DNA of 20,252 nucleotides. Origin: a virus. The notes beneath the pieces are model-generated. The model did not search any database. It was not told where the DNA came from and was given only the letters and a program-made list of their open reading frames with translations. Every line of letters begins with the position of its first letter. Positions within the stretch are counted from its first letter, which is position 1. This document shows positions 1-5,637 of the stretch, one piece after another. The DNA lies in the IMG/VR virus record IMGVR_UViG_3300023179_000622, positions 1-20,252 of that record; one strand, given 5' to 3'. The translations under genes were made by a program, and so were the position numbers.

Positions 1-210
1 ATAGTTGCCACCTTCGCCGCCCTTGTCGAACCAACGTGCAACCACAGATGACAATGTTGTACTGCGAAATACCTCACGTGTTGGAGCCCCACCATAGCCA
101 TCTTGAGTGACCAAAATATAGCCAGACATCTTAGAGTTGACTACCTTGGTAGACTGTGCTATCCCATTGACATATTTTGTCACAGTAACCGGCGAAGTAT
201 GCTTGGACAT
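1..210 (-). CDS. Hypothetical protein, N-terminal 70 residues (runs off the left edge)
   Basis: The reading frame starts at an ATG at 210 and stays open to the first base of the window, so the 3' part is missing. A Shine-Dalgarno-like GAGGT lies 8 nt before the ATG and overlaps the TGA of the preceding gene, which argues for cotranscription from the 466-516 promoter. The visible part starts MSKHTSPVTVTKYVNG and continues with a polar, beta-prone stretch and a Gly-rich end (KGGEGG). I do not recognise the family and see no signal peptide or membrane segment. Confidence 0.7.
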   Translation of the reverse strand, partial: MSKHTSPVTVTKYVNGIAQSTKVVNSKMSGYILVTQDGYGGAPTREVFRSTTLSSVVARWFDKGGEGGNY

Positions 211-219
211 AATTATACC

Positions 220-456
220 TCAAACAATTTGAATTGCGCGTGATAGTGCTGCCAAGATAGGAGTGGGCCAGCCTTGATTTTGTTGTGCCTTGATGATTGA
301 AGCTACATTAGGAGTCAGACGATGGTAAACCAAAGCAACTGAACGAAATGCACCTTCACGATCATTTTGGCTGAGTCTTGACAGATAAGATTTATTCAGA
401 ATACGAACAGCCCTAGCTTGTGTCAATGTCAGACCTGCATAGTAACGTATTTTCAT
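220..456 (-). CDS. Small hypothetical basic protein (78 aa)
   Basis: An ORF starting MKIRYYAGLTLTQARAVRIL. I chose the ATG at 456 because AAAGGA sits 5 nt upstream; a GTG one codon earlier is the less likely start. It is the first gene after the 51-bp promoter cassette at 466-516, and its stop overlaps the ribosome-binding site of the next gene. The protein is helical and basic (many Arg and Lys), with no recognisable domain. It belongs to the accessory small-gene cluster that T4-like phages often use for host takeover, but this function is only inferred from position. Confidence 0.7.
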   Translation of the reverse strand: MKIRYYAGLTLTQARAVRILNKSYLSRLSQNDREGAFRSVALVYHRLTPNVASIIKAQQNQGWPTPILAALSRAIQIV

Positions 457-465
457 CACTGTCCT

Positions 466-516
466 TTAGTTAACTGTCTAAGAGTATATTATATACCCAA
501 ACTGATTTATTGTCAA
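466..516 (-). promoter_or_regulatory. Sigma70-like promoter cassette, copy 1
   Basis: On the minus strand TTGACA (516-511) and TATAAT (493-488) are separated by exactly 17 bp, followed by a conserved leader CTTAGACAGTTAACTAA ending at 466, then the SD and ATG of the 78-aa gene. The same 51-bp block recurs at 707-757 and 1933-1983. The -35 box lies 2 bp after the stop codon of the upstream gene. Confidence 0.9.
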
Positions 517-518
517 AT

Positions 519-695
519 TTAGGCTTTCAGCATTTGATCAACAATTGTATCAGTCCCGTAGATGCGATCAAACTTTTCCCAAGCTTCATCCTCATCCTTA
601 GCAAAGATCAGGATGATAGCATCACGCCCAACAGGGTCGTAGGTGTAAAATTTGAACTTAATTTCACCTTCGAAACCCTTTGCTTTTACGATCAT
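519..695 (-). CDS. Small acidic hypothetical protein (58 aa)
   Basis: A short reading frame, ATG at 695 to TAA at 519, coding for a 58-aa protein starting MIVKAKGFEGEIKFKFYTYD and containing an acidic segment (AKDEDEAWEKFDR). It fits exactly between promoter copies 2 and 1: its start follows the conserved leader and a GGGG stretch, and its stop abuts the next -35 box. Codon use matches its neighbours. The alternating pattern suggests two beta strands followed by a helix. I do not recognise the family. The opposite-strand frame over this region has no ribosome-binding site and is not credible. Confidence 0.8.
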   Translation of the reverse strand: MIVKAKGFEGEIKFKFYTYDPVGRDAIILIFAKDEDEAWEKFDRIYGTDTIVDQMLKA

Positions 696-706
696 TTTTT
701 GCCCCG

Positions 707-757
707 TTAGTTAACTGTCTAAGTATGTATTATATACCCAAAACGATTTATTGTCAA
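707..757 (-). promoter_or_regulatory. Sigma70-like promoter cassette, copy 2
   Basis: TTGACA (757-752), 17-bp spacer, TATAAT (734-729), then the leader ACTTAGACAGTTAACTAA ending at 707. It is the same length as copies 1 and 3 and closest to copy 1. It lies between the TGA of the 85-aa gene, 3 bp upstream, and the start of the 58-aa gene. Confidence 0.9.
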
Positions 758-760
758 CTT

Positions 761-1018
761 TCATTTCTCTAAAATGTTTACCAATGTGGTAGCAATTTCT
801 TTTGCCATTTGTTTGGCTGTCTCATTGATTTCATTTTTGCTGCCTCGAATGTTGGCAATCATAAGCCACAAGTCAGCATTTTCTTCACAGTATCCAATGA
901 ACCATTTCCAATTAAAGTTACTACCGCGAAACTTGGGGTTATTGAACATTGCCAGCTGCACTGCGACATTGGCATACATGCAGTTTGCAATTTTAAGTCT
1001 AGTCTTATCTGAAATCAT
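761..1018 (-). CDS. Small hypothetical protein (85 aa)
   Basis: An ORF starting MISDKTRLKIANCMYANVAV. It is last in a chain of minus-strand genes linked by ATGA overlaps: its ATG overlaps the TGA of the upstream gene at 1015-1018, implying translational coupling. The protein looks mostly helical with a Trp-rich centre (FNWKWFIGYCEENADLW). Its TGA lies 3 bp before the next promoter's -35 box. No known domain is recognised. Confidence 0.75.
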   Translation of the reverse strand: MISDKTRLKIANCMYANVAVQLAMFNNPKFRGSNFNWKWFIGYCEENADLWLMIANIRGSKNEINETAKQMAKEIATTLVNILEK

Positions 1019-1251
1019 TCTTCAACTCCAAAATGTTTTTTCAGTACTTGTTGAAAGTTAGTCATTGACATTGAACAATAAGCGGCATGAACACTGCTTA
1101 GTGAATCATATCGCTCTTCTTCCTTTACTGCTAGATCAATACATTCCCGAATCAATAGCTCGGCGAACTTTTCCAGTTCATGACTAGAAATTAGATAGTT
1201 AGGTCCAGTTAGGCCTTGCCGTTCAGCAAGTTCACGAATTCGTTCATTCAT
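1015..1251 (-). CDS. Small phage protein of the MNERI...EKFAEL...HFGVE family (78 aa)
   Basis: The protein begins MNERIRELAERQGLTGPN, has a central EKFAELLIRECIDLA helix and ends KKHFGVEE. This layout (MNERIKELAEQ start, KFAEL(I/V) core, HFGVE end) is very common among small uncharacterised proteins of tailed phages; I know of no assigned function. A related gene lies immediately upstream (1248-1484) and a more distant one at 12843-13109. ATGA overlaps on both sides (1015-1018 and 1248-1251) indicate translational coupling. Confidence 0.85.
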   Translation of the reverse strand: MNERIRELAERQGLTGPNYLISSHELEKFAELLIRECIDLAVKEEERYDSLSSVHAAYCSMSMTNFQQVLKKHFGVEE

Positions 1252-1484
1252 TTTTCAAATCCGAAATATTCTTTAATACGATTTTGTACCTGTGATGCTG
1301 CTTCATAACTCAAGTCAGAATTTTCATCACGCAGTACATCACGCACACATTCTGTAGCATGACCGATAATCAACTCGGCGAACTTTTCCTTTACAGGGTT
1401 AGGAACAATGATAGTGGCATATTTGTTTTCTGCCTTGAATTCTTCGAGAGCCTGTTCAAAAAGTTCTTTAAGTCGTTTGTTCAT
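1248..1484 (-). CDS. Small phage protein, paralogue of the next gene (78 aa)
   Basis: It starts MNKRLKELFEQALEEFKAEN, has EKFAELIIGHATECVRDVL in the middle and ends IKEYFGFEK. It has the same length and same three landmarks as the adjacent 1015-1251 product, so the two probably arose by tandem duplication or are two acquired members of one family. It is linked by 4-bp ATGA overlaps to genes on both sides. Function unknown; probably a cytoplasmic helical protein. Confidence 0.85.
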   Translation of the reverse strand: MNKRLKELFEQALEEFKAENKYATIIVPNPVKEKFAELIIGHATECVRDVLRDENSDLSYEAASQVQNRIKEYFGFEK

Positions 1485-1690
1485 ACCAACTCTCCGGTTT
1501 CATCGTTAACACATCCTACATATACTGCCAGCAATGCTTCTTTATTTTGCTGAGCCCTAGTATTGCGTATTTCAACCCAAGAATGGGCTTCGAACGGCGA
1601 TTCAAATTCACGTTCTTCGAGAACTTTATGATCGTTTAAATGTCCACCGACTATTGGGTGAACTTGAACAATGTGAAAGAACTGAGTCAT
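1481..1690 (-). CDS. Small hypothetical protein (69 aa)
   Basis: It starts MTQFFHIVQVHPIVGGHLND and contains FESPFEAHSWVEIRN. Its TGA overlaps the next ATG in an ATGA. Ribosome binding upstream is weak, so it may rely on translation of the preceding 73-aa gene, which ends 10 bp before its start. The composition suggests a small mixed alpha/beta fold. It is the second gene of the run that starts at promoter cassette copy 3. I do not recognise it. Confidence 0.7.
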   Translation of the reverse strand: MTQFFHIVQVHPIVGGHLNDHKVLEEREFESPFEAHSWVEIRNTRAQQNKEALLAVYVGCVNDETGELV

Positions 1691-1700
1691 TTGTTTCTAC

Positions 1701-1922
1701 TTACCAAGCCTGACGGTTGATGGTTTCAAGTGCTTGACCAGAATCTTTCAGCTTGAAAGCATCTCCAGTTTTTCCCCAACGTTGAACTTCCTCCAGAAGA
1801 ACTTCCAGAGCAGTTTCTTTGTCCATAGAACTGAACACAAGTGACCAAGCACCATTGGGGTTTCGTTCGACATCATTCAGTTGACGCATGACACGATACT
1901 GATAAACTTTCTCTTGATACAT
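1701..1922 (-). CDS. Small hypothetical protein (73 aa), first gene after promoter copy 3
   Basis: I start it at the ATG at 1922 (MYQEKVYQYRVMRQLND), because a GGAG lies 7 nt upstream; the longer open frame up to 1955 would begin inside the promoter -10 region and cannot be translated from that transcript. The protein shows an N-terminal beta-like stretch and a helix (KETALEVLLEEVQRW). It leads the coupled run of five small genes down to 761. Function unknown. Confidence 0.75.
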   Translation of the reverse strand: MYQEKVYQYRVMRQLNDVERNPNGAWSLVFSSMDKETALEVLLEEVQRWGKTGDAFKLKDSGQALETINRQAW

Positions 1923-1932
1923 GTTCACTCCG

Positions 1933-1983
1933 TTAGTTAACTGTCTAAGTATCAATTATATACTAGAACCGATTATTTGTCAA
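1933..1983 (-). promoter_or_regulatory. Sigma70-like promoter cassette, copy 3
   Basis: TTGACA (1983-1978), 17-bp spacer, TATAAT (1960-1955), leader ACTTAGACAGTTAACTAA ending at 1933. The -35 hexamer contains the TGA stop codon (1982-1980) of the upstream SWIM gene. A perfect 17-bp dyad (1976-1992, TTTGTCAAATTGACAAA on plus) spans the -35 box and could be an operator; only this copy has it. Confidence 0.9.
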
Positions 1984-2300
1984 ATTGACAAAACATGTTT
2001 GCATTTTCCTCGGAATGTATATCCAGGGCAACTGCATGATTTATCAATGGTATTCACAGTGTAAATTTGTCCTTTGCTGCCTGTGATTTTTATCAATGAG
2101 GAATCCTCTTTGACTTTAGCAAAAGGATTGCTCTTTAAGATTTCAAATTTCCTACCTCGCAGATCAATTGTAATGGGCTTTTTAAAATATACTGGCGCCT
2201 TACCCACCGGGATATAGGCATGCATCTTATTGCCATCTAAGAGGTAGATATGGTTGGGAGTTGTAACACTCCAACGAGTAACTTCTTGGTAAGCTTGCAT
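1980..2300 (-). CDS. SWIM-type zinc-finger protein (106 aa)
   Basis: Residues 89-102 read CSCPGYTFRGKCKH, a CxCx8CxH pattern that matches the SWIM zinc-finger signature (CxCx(n)CxH; zinc ligands C89, C91, C100, H102), and the protein ends four residues later. SWIM fingers generally mediate DNA or protein binding and occur in transposases, bacterial SWI2/SNF2 proteins and small phage proteins. The N-terminal 80 residues are beta-rich (PVYFKKPITIDLRGRKFEIL) without a recognised domain, so this is a stand-alone SWIM protein. The ATG at 2300 has GGAG 6 nt upstream. Its leader, CTAACGGAG, resembles that of the promoter-cassette genes. The stop is nested in promoter copy 3. Confidence 0.85.
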   Translation of the reverse strand: MQAYQEVTRWSVTTPNHIYLLDGNKMHAYIPVGKAPVYFKKPITIDLRGRKFEILKSNPFAKVKEDSSLIKITGSKGQIYTVNTIDKSCSCPGYTFRGKCKHVLSI

Positions 2301-2320
2301 AACCTGCTCCGTTAGCGGGA

Positions 2321-2689
2321 TTAAGTAAAGGATTGATGACCTAGCTTAGAGGCTAGACTTTTTTGTTTTTTAATATTTGCTGGTTGTCCTGTGCCACTAT
2401 CATCATGGCTAAACAATCCATAAAGATAAATCACAGTGGGGTTAGATCCACTAATTGTATAAAATATACTGATATCTGAGGTTAGATGTGCATGCCTGAT
2501 TTTAGGCACGGCCTGCCCTATAGGTGCGAACGATCCCATGGGATAATCTTTGGAGCCAAATGGTTGCGTGGGATTTTCAATTTTGGCGCGTTTGAATTCT
2601 TCAAACTTTGCTTTTATAACGGGATTGGACTGCACCTTGTCTACAAATGTGTCCTGAAAAAGCTTACATATTTTGAAGACAACTGCCAT
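2321..2689 (-). CDS. RelE-superfamily-like protein, candidate toxin (122 aa)
   Basis: I start it at the ATG at 2689 (MAVVFKICKLFQDTFVDKVQ) because it overlaps the upstream gene's stop as TAATG; a longer frame to 2701 lacks a better site. The N-terminal half is helical (VIKAKFEEFKRAKIENP), and the C-terminal half carries the KIRHAHLTSDISIFYTI and TVIYLYGLFSHDDSGTG strands, as in the RelE/YafQ/HigB mRNA-interferase fold, where a basic/His surface cleaves mRNA on the ribosome. The fold assignment is from pattern memory and unverified. The protein is longer than typical RelE (about 85-95 aa). Coupling to a small upstream gene supports a toxin-antitoxin-like pair; a host-RNA-degrading phage factor is an alternative. 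Confidence 0.55.
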   Translation of the reverse strand: MAVVFKICKLFQDTFVDKVQSNPVIKAKFEEFKRAKIENPTQPFGSKDYPMGSFAPIGQAVPKIRHAHLTSDISIFYTISGSNPTVIYLYGLFSHDDSGTGQPANIKKQKSLASKLGHQSFT

Positions 2690-2874
2690 TATACAGCCCA
2701 AGATTCCATAAGAACACTGAGTTCATCACCAGTCATTTCCTGAGACCAGGCATTTTCAGCATGTGCCGCAGCAATTTTCTTCATGTCCTCAGACAAAAAT
2801 GCAGTGCCGCCTTCAGAAATAGACGGTTCGACGAGTTTTTTACTGTTATCTTCAGTGATTTCAGAGATTTTCAT
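2689..2874 (-). CDS. Small acidic protein (61 aa), candidate antitoxin partner
   Basis: It starts MKISEITEDNSKKLVEPSIS and contains an acidic/helical second half (SEDMKKIAAAHAENAWSQEM...). Its TAA shares a base with the ATG of the RelE-like gene (TAATG), the coupling typical of small bicistronic toxin-antitoxin operons with the antitoxin first. A strong promoter (2902-2930) precedes it. It has no recognisable DNA-binding domain, so the antitoxin role is inferred only from size, order, coupling and acidity. An AAGGA-like SD lies about 11-12 nt before the ATG. Confidence 0.6.
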   Translation of the reverse strand: MKISEITEDNSKKLVEPSISEGGTAFLSEDMKKIAAAHAENAWSQEMTGDELSVLMESWAV

Positions 2875-2880
2875 ATGCAG

Positions 2881-2888
2881 TATTTATC
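2881..2888 (-). promoter_or_regulatory. GATAAATA element, possible late promoter or chance match
   Basis: GATAAATAC reads on the minus strand just 6 bp before the ATG at 2874. The T4 late consensus is TATAAATA. A transcript started from this element would be nearly leaderless, and the element overlaps the SD, so the nearby sigma70-like promoter at 2902-2930 is the safer explanation. Confidence 0.3.
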
Positions 2889-2901
2889 CTTCTAAGCCAT
2901 T

Positions 2902-2930
2902 ATTATAACTTATCAGAGATTAATAGTCAA
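2902..2930 (-). promoter_or_regulatory. Sigma70-like promoter for the RelE-like pair
   Basis: TTGACT (2930-2925), 17-bp spacer, TATAAT (2907-2902) on the minus strand, about 28 bp before the ATG of the 61-aa gene. It gives a normal-length leader that carries the SD. Confidence 0.8.
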
Positions 2931-2968
2931 ATCATTTATATTGATCGATTGGGGCTGAAACTTGTTCA

Positions 2969-2997
2969 AATATAACTGGATTTGTATTTAAAGTCAA
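2969..2997 (-). promoter_or_regulatory. Upstream tandem sigma70-like promoter
   Basis: A second TTGACT (2997-2992), 17 bp and TATATT (2974-2969) lie just downstream of the terminator of the phasin-like gene and point toward the RelE-like pair. The 2875-3003 gap holds these tandem promoters and no credible gene. Confidence 0.6.
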
Positions 2998-3003
2998 ATT
3001 GGC

Positions 3004-3031
3004 AAAAAAAAGGGGCCAAAGCCCCTTTTTT
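3004..3031 (-). terminator. Intrinsic terminator of the phasin-like gene
   Basis: GGGGC (3012-3016) and GCCCC (3021-3025) form a short GC stem with a 4-base loop, extended by A:T pairs. On the minus strand it is followed by eight T residues (3011-3004). The stop codon of the gene lies at the foot of the stem. Confidence 0.9.
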
Positions 3032-3305
3032 ATTTTTTGCCCTGTGTGGCTTGCCAGGCCTTCATAACTCCCTCACCAAATTTTGCATAATCGATCTTAC
3101 CAAAATCCTGCACAACTTTGATGGTCTCTCCGGCAATTGTGGAGAACGCATTTGTGCTGGCATTTACTGCTGATTTAGTATATGTGGTTTGAGAGTCCAC
3201 AAATTTAATCATGGCGTCTGCTAATACATCGTTTTTAACAAAAGTTTTGACGAATTCTTTCTTTCCCATTTGAATTGCATCTATGGCGGTGTCAAGTGTA
3301 AACAT
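3030..3305 (-). CDS. Phasin-like small helical protein (91 aa)
   Basis: The protein (MFTLDTAIDAIQMGKKEFVK...) is predicted almost entirely helical, with heptad-like hydrophobics and an Ala/Thr-rich centre (KSAVNASTNAFSTIAGETIK), ending in KFGEGVMKAWQATQGKK. This resembles phasins, the amphipathic coat proteins of polyhydroxyalkanoate granules, but phasin similarity is easily produced by composition, so the call is tentative. It is a single-gene unit: a GATAAATA late-type element 50 bp upstream, a good SD (AAAAGGAAAT) and its own terminator. That suggests an abundant, possibly late, product. Confidence 0.6.
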   Translation of the reverse strand: MFTLDTAIDAIQMGKKEFVKTFVKNDVLADAMIKFVDSQTTYTKSAVNASTNAFSTIAGETIKVVQDFGKIDYAKFGEGVMKAWQATQGKK

Positions 3306-3355
3306 TTTTATTTCCTTTTAAAATTAATTTGCAGCACTGTGCCGCAACTTAGTGA

Positions 3356-3363
3356 TATTTATC
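3356..3363 (-). promoter_or_regulatory. Late-type promoter element (GATAAATA)
   Basis: GATAAATA on the minus strand, 50 bp before the ATG at 3305, preceded directly by TATAAT (3370-3365) without a good -35. The 3306-3481 gap is a divergent promoter region with this element to the left and a TAAATACT element for the plus-strand gene to the right. Confidence 0.6.
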
Positions 3364-3440
3364 TATTATAACATAAAAAATGCTGCGACCGCACATTTTT
3401 AGTATACTTTGGTGGAAAAAGTTTTGTAGTTATAAATTTG

Positions 3441-3450
3441 ATTAAATACT
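3441..3450 (+). promoter_or_regulatory. Possible late-type promoter (ATTAAATACT)
   Basis: ATTAAATACT lies about 31 bp before the ATG of the basic protein. It shares the TAAATAC core with other elements in the window but has an extra T in place of the GATAAATA form, so it is a weaker match. Confidence 0.4.
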
Positions 3451-3481
3451 ATATCGAAATTTATTTTTCAAGGAGATATCG

Positions 3482-3775
3482 ATGTTTAAAAAAATCAAGG
3501 AGTTTTTATTTGGTAAACCTATTGAAGTTACGCCGATCGCGGCACCTTATAAAATACCTGAACCTCAGCAACCCTTATCTGTTACCACCAAAGTTGAGCC
3601 TGTAGTATCAGCGATCAAGGAAGTAGCCAAGAAGAAGGCCTCTAAGCCTTCAGTGAAGCCTGCAAATGTAGCTGTTAAAAAGTCGACACCACGCACAGCC
3701 AAAACTACTAAAGCAAAACCAGTGGCAGCAAAAAAAGCATCAACCCCCGCAAAACCAAAATCAAAGAAGATTTAA
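3482..3775 (+). CDS. Lysine/alanine-rich histone-tail-like protein (97 aa)
   Basis: After an amphipathic start (MFKKIKEFLFGKP) and a Pro-rich stretch, residues from about 45 to the end are dominated by Lys, Ala, Pro, Ser and Thr with repeating K(K)A/KP steps (VKPANVAVKKSTPRTAKTTK, PVAAKKASTPAKPKSKKI). This composition is like histone H1 or AlgP-type tails and predicts a disordered, strongly basic nucleic-acid-binding segment. It has an excellent SD (AAGGAGAT) and is one of only three plus-strand genes here. It converges with and overlaps the UV endonuclease gene by 15 bp. A role in DNA compaction or protein-RNA binding is inferred from composition alone. Confidence 0.75.
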   Translation: MFKKIKEFLFGKPIEVTPIAAPYKIPEPQQPLSVTTKVEPVVSAIKEVAKKKASKPSVKPANVAVKKSTPRTAKTTKAKPVAAKKASTPAKPKSKKI

Positions 3776-4792
3776 TTGTTTAGCTTGCTTGGCTAGTTCA
3801 AAACTAGCCAAGTTTTTTGCCTTACTTTCGGCTACGATATCAAAATTTTCTAGGAAAGTCAATGCCCAATCATTGACTGCGGTATTCCAATAAAAATCAC
3901 TATGTGCTCGAATTTTTGACTTTTTATGCCCGCTTTTTAATAAAGCTTGCAGATCGGGCTTGTGAGTTGTAGAATGACCAATTAATAAATCCTCTCGGCT
4001 TACTGAATAGTGAATCGCTGGTCTAACCCCTCTCCAACTATCAATAATCCTTTTTACACGATCATCGGCAGCGTCAATATATTCTCCCGTCATCACCCAA
4101 TGGTGATGAATGTCTAAAACTAATGCTAGGTCTTTGGCGAGCTCTAAGCTTGCACCGATCCCCCAGTTGATTTCGTCGTTTTCAATGGTAATGCAATTCC
4201 TTGCTTCCGGGCTTAATCTCGGAAGTACAGCTCGAATACCAGCTGGGCCAGCACGGCCACTGATATGTACATTGATTTTAAAATCTTGAAATTTTTGCCC
4301 AAACCCCATCCATCGTGCCATATCAGTATGATATTCGAATTCTTCAATACTGCGGTCTACAATATCTGAGGATTCGCTAGCTAAAACAACGAATTGCCCT
4401 GGATGAAAACTAAGCCTGACATCTTTGCTTTTAGCAAGATCACCGATTTGTGCAAAGTGCTTTTGGCAATATGTGACGACATCGGGTCGTCTCCAAAAAT
4501 ATTTCCAATCTTCATGTGTATAAGCTGGCAATATGTCTGAACCTAGTCTAACCATTTTTAGATGAGGTTCTAATTCAGATACTTTAGAAACCAATCTACG
4601 AATAGCTTCAATGTTGAACGTCATTAGATCCCAGAGCTTTTCTTCAGCCACTGAAACAGTCTGACGATTCAACCAAGAAATTGTAGTGCTGGCAGTGTTG
4701 TACTTTTTGCAGTCATCTTTGGCTTTAATTCCGTTAATTTGATCACTGAAATCAATCCATTTGCAGCAAAAACCCAATCGTTTTTTGTTCAT
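3761..4792 (-). CDS. uvsE: UV-damage endonuclease (UvsE/UVDE family)
   Basis: A 343-aa protein, close to the size of bacterial UvsE. UVDE is a TIM-barrel, metal-dependent enzyme that nicks DNA 5' of UV photoproducts and other lesions, starting an excision pathway independent of UvrABC. Visible family motifs are RLGSD (82-86), LSFHPGQFVVLAS (around 127-139), ITIENDE (201-207) and LDIHHH (226-231); the His, Glu and Asp residues are the expected metal ligands. The first residues (KKRLGFCCKWIDFS) match the family's GYCC-like start. A sigma70-like promoter (4818-4846) drives it directly. T4 uses the unrelated DenV for the same task. Confidence 0.93.
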   Translation of the reverse strand: MNKKRLGFCCKWIDFSDQINGIKAKDDCKKYNTASTTISWLNRQTVSVAEEKLWDLMTFNIEAIRRLVSKVSELEPHLKMVRLGSDILPAYTHEDWKYFWRRPDVVTYCQKHFAQIGDLAKSKDVRLSFHPGQFVVLASESSDIVDRSIEEFEYHTDMARWMGFGQKFQDFKINVHISGRAGPAGIRAVLPRLSPEARNCITIENDEINWGIGASLELAKDLALVLDIHHHWVMTGEYIDAADDRVKRIIDSWRGVRPAIHYSVSREDLLIGHSTTHKPDLQALLKSGHKKSKIRAHSDFYWNTAVNDWALTFLENFDIVAESKAKNLASFELAKQAKQLNLL

Positions 4793-4817
4793 AATCTAGA
4801 ATTTTGATATATTCTAT

Positions 4818-4846
4818 ATTATAACACAAAACTACATTTATGTCAA
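4818..4846 (-). promoter_or_regulatory. Sigma70-like promoter for the UV endonuclease
   Basis: TTGACA (4846-4841), 17-bp spacer, TATAAT (4823-4818), 25 bp before the ATG. The TGA stop of the upstream gene (4845-4843) is nested inside the -35 hexamer. Confidence 0.85.
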
Positions 4847-5565
4847 AACTTGTCAAATTGTATGCTTATTACATGCTCATAATTTCGTCTAATCAAACTT
4901 TTATACATTAGATTTTTATGAACAAGAAAATCCAATGCACCTGAGTCAATTGAGAATTTGGCAAGTTGTTTAAAATACAGTGTTCGACGGTCAAAAGTAC
5001 CCAAGCAATCACTGCATTTATCAGTTAATTTATAAGCTGAAGTTTGCCAAGTATTTTTATCTTTTAGATCCCAATCATGTATTTCGGTAAATGCGGTAAC
5101 TTGATTGTTGGTTTTGATAATGGCGGGTTGACTGTATTCTCGTTCTTTAAAATCTTGATTTTTGTAATCTTTTACAGTGGTAACAACTATGCCATTGGTT
5201 AGAAAACATAATTGGCTGATCAATGCTCTTTGATCGGAATCAGTTTTTGCAAAAGTCAAGTATTCATCAACTGCCACCACGGTGTCAAACTTTCTTAAAT
5301 TGGCCAATGGCTGTACAGCTATATTTTGATTCGTCAACCAATTAAAAATTCTATCACTGACATTGGTTACGTAAATTTCCTTGGCTTTGGTTGATAATAT
5401 AGCTGGATTAAACCCCACAAATAGTATACTGTCGGTTACTGCATTGTAATGTTCATTGACTCGATCTAAAATTTCTTGTTTTTTGTCAATGATATCTTTT
5501 CTCTTGCTATGTAAGCAAAAGGCATCAAAGATGATATCACTATAATTTGTAAATTGTGTGGTCAT
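4843..5565 (-). CDS. Rossmann-fold, methyltransferase-like protein (240 aa)
   Basis: I start it at the ATG at 5565 (MTTQFTNYSDIIFDAFCLHS), downstream of a late-type element at 5583-5590; the frame stays open further upstream, but that would place the start ahead of the promoter. SILFVGFNPAIL resembles the glycine-containing first strand/turn of SAM-dependent methyltransferases, and FDTVVAVDEYLTFA resembles the post-motif acidic strand. NGIVVTTVKDYKNQDFKERE and EIHDWDLKDKNTWQTSAYKL follow, then a CSDC pair. The glycine loop is poor (only one Gly), so SAM binding is uncertain. The gene sits between a sugar dehydrogenase and UV endonuclease. It could be a conserved phage protein that has lost catalysis. 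Confidence 0.6.
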   Translation of the reverse strand: MTTQFTNYSDIIFDAFCLHSKRKDIIDKKQEILDRVNEHYNAVTDSILFVGFNPAILSTKAKEIYVTNVSDRIFNWLTNQNIAVQPLANLRKFDTVVAVDEYLTFAKTDSDQRALISQLCFLTNGIVVTTVKDYKNQDFKEREYSQPAIIKTNNQVTAFTEIHDWDLKDKNTWQTSAYKLTDKCSDCLGTFDRRTLYFKQLAKFSIDSGALDFLVHKNLMYKSLIRRNYEHVISIQFDKF

Positions 5566-5582
5566 ATAAATTATTAAACTTG

Positions 5583-5590
5583 TATTTATT
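5583..5590 (-). promoter_or_regulatory. Late-type promoter element (AATAAATA)
   Basis: AATAAATACAAG on the minus strand, 17 bp before the chosen ATG at 5565. It matches the T4 late consensus at seven of eight positions and shares the TAAATAC core with elements at 2881 and 11989. Confidence 0.6.
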
Positions 5591-5637
5591 GCAAAATTGC
5601 AATTACGGTAAACCAATGCCACCGTATTCAAATTTAA

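Noticed and set aside
510-1061. Plus-strand open frames across 510-710 and 774-1061
   Set aside because: They lie opposite minus-strand genes that have ribosome-binding sites, coupled starts and promoters; the plus frames have none of these.
5566-5631. N-terminal extension of the methyltransferase-like protein
   Set aside because: It would start upstream of the AATAAATA element and lacks an SD; MTTQF at 5565 is the more natural start.
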